DNA of 64,000 bases from Telopea speciosissima. Its lineage: Eukaryota > Streptophyta > Magnoliopsida > Proteales > Proteaceae. The position numbers and the translations under genes were made by a program. The notes under the pieces were generated by a model, which ran no database searches, was not told where the DNA came from, and saw nothing but the letters and a program-made list of their open reading frames with translations. This document shows positions 59,160-64,000 of this stretch, in pieces; position 1 is the stretch's first letter, and the number at the start of each line of letters is the position of its first letter. The stretch is taken from assembly GCF_018873765.1 (NCBI RefSeq), contig NC_057925.1, forward strand, positions 51,162,010 through 51,226,009, given 5' to 3'.

Positions 59160-59691
59160 GAAATTGAAACACCAAATTTGGTAGCACGTCATCTATGCTC
59201 AACGGGATAGGACCAGAAAAATCGATTCTTTGAGAGATCCAATAATGACCAGTGGAAGAGGAATGGGTCCTTTCAAGAGGTTGGATCTGAAATCTATGAT
59301 TGTGTTTGGTATATGCATTATTGGAATGAATTCTAGGTCGATTTTGTATTCTTAGATAATAAAAACAAATTTTTTTTTTTTTTCATTTGAGAATAGAAAA
59401 ACGATCTGGAATGCATTCCAAGAATACATAGCAAACGCAGCCTATGTCTGCGAAGGATTCAATTGGAAAAGGGTTTGGTTGTTAGCCTTGTAACTTATTG
59501 AAAGATGCATTCAATAGAGAGAGATTAGAAGAAAGATCCCAAAACCAGTTGGGTATAAGGCCTGAATTGCTTGCATTTGAAATATACAGATAAGATTTCC
59601 TTTTGAGTTTCAAGCCAATCAGCGAACCTAGTTGAAAAGAACTTATGTTGAGATTATTGATCTGGGAATGGAGGAAACCACTTGGAGCCAA
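59160..59691 (-). pseudogene. LRR receptor-like protein fragment
   Basis: On the minus strand, 59482-59691 reads LNISSFQLGSL, YLYISNASNSGLIPNWFWDL and SSNLSLLNASFNKLQG. This is the LRR pattern of plant receptor-like proteins (IPxWFWDLSxNLxxLNxSxNxLxG). After a 140-bp MITE the frame wording resumes at 59160-59290 with RIDFSGPIPLSIDDVLPNLV. Only about four repeats remain, with no signal peptide, membrane segment or start. It is a relic. Transposons bound it on both sides (59033-59148 and from 59692). Confidence 0.75.
59302..59441. mobile_element. Small MITE inside the LRR fragment
   Basis: Inverted termini GTGTTTGGTATATGCATTAT and its counterpart ATACATAGCAAACGCAGC. Flanks CTATGATT (59294-59301) and CTATGTCT (59442-59449) match 6 of 8, in keeping with hAT-type insertion. 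T-rich interior. Confidence 0.65.
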
Positions 59692-61649
59692 GGTTCAAAA
59701 TCCAGGGATTGGACTCTGGATCGGTCATGGGTGATACCTTTCTGGATCAGTACAAATCGGTCTGGATGGATAAAAAAACACCCAAAATTCGTTTTTTTTA
59801 TGGATCAGCTCATGTATCGGTAGGTGTTATGATAATGGATCAGAATGGTATTGGTCAGTATCAGTCAGAATAACATAAACAAAAATTAAAAAACATTAAA
59901 AATATTGAAAAAATACAAAAAATAGGGGGAAAATCCCAAAAACAGGTTTATCAAGCTGGTAAAAAACGGTTTCTTAACAAAGAAAATGAAAAACACTGTG
60001 TTGAAAAAGAAAATTTTATTTTGATGTTTCTTAGCATAATTCCAGAACAGAAACACCTAATAAGGTTATCAAGCGGTGCCTTTACTTCAGCGTTGGATCG
60101 GATCGCCCGATCCAACATATTTTCCAATCCTATAACCACTCCAAATAACAAGAAGGGATCTCATGAAGCAGAGGAATTGACCTTGAATCAAATTGTTACC
60201 CAAAGAAAGTTCCATTAGATTTATGTAGCTATCTCAATTCTCACCCACTCACCCAGCCATTCTGGTATACTCCTGATATATACGAAAATACGCTTGTACA
60301 GGCGTCGATGTATCCTTTAATCCTACTGACAACATACTATCGATGTATCCTTTAATCCTACTGACAACATACTATCGAGAGGGCCATCCCTCATTAATAA
60401 ACTAGCTACGCTGTATTCTCCAGCTCTTTCCTTTGACAGCCCAGCACGATCGACGTTATCCAAAGTCGGCTGTGACAGCTAATTATTTGTCCAGCCAAAC
60501 TTAAACCGACACGTACTCTATATAAAGGAATAATAACAACAAGTGTAACTCTGGTCTCTTTCTCCTACTGTTTTTCACACCTCCACTGGCTCACATAAAC
60601 AGTGGCCTTAGTTCTGACATCTCGGCTAGCCCGGGCTGAATATTAAGGTAACAACTCCCAACCAGGCCATTGCTACTCAAGTACATCAGATTAGGCAAAA
60701 GACTCCTACTGACGCAGTTCTCTATTCCGACTATGTTCAAGATTTTTAACCAGAAAATTTGGTAGGGGCTACGCGAACGCGTATCCCAGCTGCCACAATT
60801 ATGACGTACACTTTCCTACTTGGGGAGATGTTAGGCGGGCACCCTTCTCAAGTGCAACGGAAGTCACCAACCTAGGCAATGAGCCTTCTTGAGGACAAAA
60901 TTCCCTTCTTGATCATCCATAAGCCCTGTCTAGGTAAGTATGTTTTAATCTCATTGCTTTCCCTATTTATATTATTGTTTCCTTTTCTCTCTTCTACTTT
61001 CTCCCTGATGTGGGACGTTAAAACCCACCTCCTTCCCATACTATAATAAAAGAGGGAATCTTTAACCAATTTTTTAGTTGTTCACTCTCTTCCATGTGAC
61101 ATTTTTTATTTCTAGTTCATTAAAGAACTGAGGAGGGTACAGACTACAGAGAGAGAATAGCAGAAACTTCAAATTATATAGAAACACTTTGGCTCTTCTC
61201 CTATCTTTCACTTTTTCTTCTTGAATGGGAAGGATGGTACAAGACAGAGAACTGTTCTCCAGATCTGGCAAGAAAAAACACTTTGTCACAAGTGCTAAAA
61301 CCATTACTGGTGGTATAGAAATAATCAAAACAAGCAGAAGAAGAAATAGGAGAGAAAAAGGGGGAAAAAATTTTGGGTGACGATCCACCGAAGTGGGTAG
61401 CCTTAACCGGATGTACGCCCGAAGACTGTTCTCATCCCTGTCAGCGGAGATGCCAACCGTTTCTCCTCTCAACGAATACCCTCGTTATTTTGGCTAAGAT
61501 GGTATAAAAAGAAAATTTTTCTTCCTTTAGAAACCGATGTGGGACTAAATATGGATCTACCAATGGTTTTGGGCCTTTGGGGACTGTTTGGTTGTGATAT
61601 ACATAAAATAGCCACTTAATGGTAATGCACTACGTCGTGATTGTCATAA
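59692..61649. other. Intergenic with decayed repeats
   Basis: 59692-59880 is a GGATCGGTC/GATCAGTAC-rich repeat remnant. 60305-60374 holds an exact 2 x 35-bp tandem duplication (TCGATGTATCC start). The remainder, including the 132-codon minus-strand frame at 61074-61472, has no recognisable gene. Confidence 0.4.
60305..60374 (+). repeat. Exact tandem duplication, 2 x 35 bp
   Basis: TCGATGTATCCTTTAATCC and following bases occur at 60305-60339 and again, identical, at 60340-60374. The identity points to a recent slippage event. Confidence 0.95.
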
Positions 61650-62135
61650 AAATTCTGATGGGTCAAGCTCGCACAATAATTGACCGACCCGGAACAAGAG
61701 AGTCAGTTACTAAAAGATATCCTCCACCATGTGGGAGATTGTCTATCCTAATCATGATATATCACAATCAATTAACTCTGTAGTCCTACAAGGAAGCCAT
61801 ATCCCCACCGTAGAGCGGTGATATGAAAACTCACGACTCCTACTAACTAGGGAAGCACTTTCCTAGGAAGACTTTGCAATGAGACCTCCTACCCTGAATA
61901 GAAAACTCAAGATATGGGAATCTCCACCATCGCCTCGATTTACAATCCACATTATATATACTCAGGTATAGATGACATTTATTATCTTGAATTCTAGTAT
62001 TCTATCTGCTGCTAAAGAGATCTAACTTAGCCATTGGAGATTCCTTCGTCGGAGAAGATTGGCTCTCCCTTGCTTATTCTGTTCCTCTGTGCAAGCTACT
62101 CCACTGGAAGATCCACTTGATGGTTTCTTGAAGCA
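61650..62135 (+). repeat. Old LTR remnant related to gypsy element 1
   Basis: Shows the same order of words as the gypsy element 1 LTR: TATATATACTC, TCTTGAATTCTAGTATTC, TCTGCTGCTAAAGAGATCT, CATTGGAGATTCC, TGGCTCTCC and GATGGTTTCTTGAAGCAAC at the end. No partner LTR or coding part nearby. Start not defined. Confidence 0.4.
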
Positions 62136-62392
62136 ACTGGTTAAGAGTTTTGTATGATATAATTTTGTCCCACTAAAACATGATGGTTCTCGAGGAGGAA
62201 CCATGATGGATGTTTGATGGTTTGGTTTGGGCAACCCCTCATAGGTAGGTGTGTGTTAAGGTGTCTAAGTATTGGGATCAGATCGTCTAAGTCTCATCTC
62301 TGAGGTGGGTTATTTTTGTTTTTTAATGGCTCTAGTACTTCAATCTATACATTTTTACAGTTTTAAGTAATAGGAGTTCCACGGACAAAGCT

Positions 62393-62560
62393 CTTGTCAA
62401 TCCGGGCAGCGTGCAGCAATGTGCAGCGCCTGGGATTGACAGGGCGCTTTGACCGCCTTACCCTTGCTCGGGCAGGACGTTGGGCAGGGGTAAGGCGGTC
62501 AAAGCGCCCTTGTCAATCCCAGGCGCTGCACAGGTGCTGCACGCTGCCCAGATTGACAGG
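62393..62560. mobile_element. Near-perfect palindromic MITE, 168 bp
   Basis: Left arm 62393-62467 (CTTGTCAATCCGGGCAGCGT, GATTGACAGGGCGCTTTGAC) and right arm 62484-62560 are complementary with only a few mismatches. The loop is about 16 bp. GC content is far above the surroundings. No clear duplication at the ends. A transcript would form a 75-bp hairpin. Confidence 0.85.
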
Positions 62561-62672
62561 ATCCAAGTCCGAGTTCCACTCCTTCATCCTCTAGCTATTA
62601 TAACTGAGTTATTTTTCAACCAAAAAAAAAAAAAAAGAATTATTTGTTCATTAAAGAATTGATGGGTATAAT

Positions 62673-63306
62673 TAAAGGTGCAACAGGGCTGGGTTGGGCT
62701 AAGTTTTTCATTCCCAGAGCTCAATCCAAGCCTGGTCCGATTCTAGGTCGGTTTGAGATATTTTAGTCCGGGCCTGATTCTTAACGGACTCAAGATAGGT
62801 TGGGCTTGGTTTTGTTTATCATTAGACCATTTGATTAGCTCAATACTAACCAAATTTTTTTTTATAGGTATGCAGTATGGCCAAATGAGAGGAGACTTGA
62901 ACTGATGACTTCTTAATTGTTAATTGTTCATCCTTGAAAACTAAGCTATCACCTCGATATTAATAACAAAATTTGAAAATATTTACTACCTTAAAAAAAA
63001 AAAGGAAAATGTTCACTATCGGACTCCCCCAATCTCTAATGTTTTTCTTAAATTTCAAAATTGAGACAAAAAATGAGTGCATTCCCTTAGTCCTCTCTCT
63101 TCCCCAGGACCATTTTGTTTCACATTGAAAACTCAAGAGAATAAATAGACAATGTGATGCTTATAAATAAAGCTAGACACCCCACGTCACTTAGGTCCAA
63201 GCCTGGCTCTAAGAATTTGAACCCTAACCCACCCTATGGGGTTAAAAGCTCAACCATTCTCCTACCATGTGGGCTTTGGGTTCATCAGGCCAAACTTGCA
63301 CCCCTA
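62673..63306. mobile_element. hAT-like element, 634 bp, diverged
   Basis: Termini TAAAGGTGCAACAGG and CTTGCACCCCTA are imperfect inverted repeats. Flanks GGTATAAT (62665-62672) and AGTACAAT (63307-63314) match 6 of 8. Subterminal zones carry GGGCTGGGTTGGGCT and CCTAACCCACCC words. No transposase. Confidence 0.65.
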
Positions 63307-63849
63307 AGTACAATGATAGAATAGTTAATACTTAAGTTTTGAAACTAGGATCTTCTCGTACCCTGGGAAGATAACGACGATCATCCAATCGCAATGTTTT
63401 AAGAAATCGGAATAGGAATCAGCCGATTTGGATTGGAATCGGCCATGGTTGATTTCAATTTCCACTAATCAATAAAGCCGATTCACAGTCAAAAACCCTA
63501 GAAATTCCCTATTTTTAAATTTGAGGATTGATTCTAGGATTCTTGAACACGATTCGGGCTGATTTGGATCCAAATATAACCAATTCCATCCCTGATTCTG
63601 TGTTTAAAGAACAAATTAAAATGGGTAATGTAATATTATCAAAGAAATAAATGCAGAATATTAACACATCAGATTGATCCGCCATCTTGGTAAGCAGCTC
63701 GATTGAGCCTGCAATCACGCTTTTGATGTTTATCAATCAGGTGGAACTGGATTCAACCCGATACGATCTGATAGACCTCAGGGTAGAGTTGAAGGCTCTA
63801 ATAGATGCTTTTTTTCTTGTTGTTGACAAGATCAAACATCTCTTGGAGC
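63307..63849. other. Intergenic repeat remnant
   Basis: 63390-63600 is rich in ATCGG, GATTTGG and GGAATCGGCC words in both orientations, a decayed repeat. No gene seen. Confidence 0.35.
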
Positions 63850-64000
63850 CAAGGGTGTCAAAACCAAATCGAAATCGAATATTGAACCTGAAAACCAAGT
63901 TGAATTAATCGAACCGAATAAATTCGGTTTGGATTTGGGTTTGGTATATGAGTATTTAATTCGGTTCGATTCGATTTCAGTTTCAGTTCAAAACCATCAA
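63850..64000. mobile_element. hAT-like element, left end, cut by the window edge
   Basis: CAAGGGTGTCAAAACC resembles the hAT terminus TAGGGGTGTCAA. It is followed by the usual dense subterminal words (AATCGAAATCGAAT, AATTCGGTTCGATTCGATTT). The right end lies outside the window. Confidence 0.55.

Noticed and set aside
61074-61472. 132-codon minus-strand frame
   Set aside because: Amino-acid pattern has no family resemblance, and the region looks like decayed LTR or leader sequence.
1-64000. tRNA genes, CRISPR arrays, bacterial operons
   Set aside because: No cloverleaf candidate, no regularly spaced array of the CRISPR type and no ribosome-binding-site-led gene clusters were seen; the sequence is plant nuclear. 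The tRNA-Asp-like string at 41033 is a primer site, not a tRNA gene.

Overview
This window is nuclear DNA from a flowering plant. The evidence is spliced genes of plant families (a WEB-family coiled-coil gene, a sucrase/ferredoxin-like gene, an alpha-tubulin fragment, an LRR receptor-like-protein fragment), Ty3/gypsy elements of the Tat lineage, Mutator-like and hAT-like DNA transposons, and AT-rich introns. The species cannot be fixed from the sequence; a eudicot or magnoliid is my guess. No plastid, mitochondrial or bacterial segment was seen.

Layout. 1-4.3 kb: sparse, one doubtful first exon and a hAT-like remnant. 4.3-15.8 kb: a three-level nest. A Mutator-like element with about 200-bp inverted termini (4274-15844) was entered by a Tat-type Ty3/gypsy element (4935-15606, 5-bp duplication GGTTT), which was itself entered by a 1.3-kb solo-LTR-like unit (9209-10500, duplication CAAGT). 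16-23 kb: a WEB-family coiled-coil gene with a probable 5'UTR intron; its main exon reads through in one frame except for two in-frame stops. 24.6-25.9 kb: a second Mutator-like element carrying gene-like filler. 27.6-32.9 kb: a five-exon sucrase/ferredoxin-like (thioredoxin-fold ferredoxin) gene, complete at both ends but with one in-frame TGA and one GC splice donor. 33.8-37.9 kb: a foldback element holding a hAT-type MITE, then a 2.9-kb solo LTR (TATAT duplication). 38.3-52.3 kb: a second three-level nest. A minus-strand Tat-type element that shows only gag and protease-like parts (38315-52297, CAAAT duplication) holds a pol-less LTR element (39238-47129), whose right LTR holds a hAT-like transposon (44502-45617, 8-bp duplication). 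53.6-54.1 kb: two alpha-tubulin exons with decayed residues. 54-64 kb: gene-poor, with foldback MITEs, hAT-like fragments, an LRR fragment on the minus strand and an old LTR remnant.

How it fits together. All gene-like host loci here show at least one lesion, while the exon-intron structure and most coding frames survive. This suggests a recently relaxed paralogous block rather than processed pseudogenes. Transposon boundaries were fixed by matching target-site duplications, so the order of insertion can be read. By-eye LTR divergence suggests the first gypsy element is oldest (about 6-7%), the second younger (about 3%), and the pol-less element inside it youngest (about 2%). All divergences and alignments are by-eye estimates and no database was searched.
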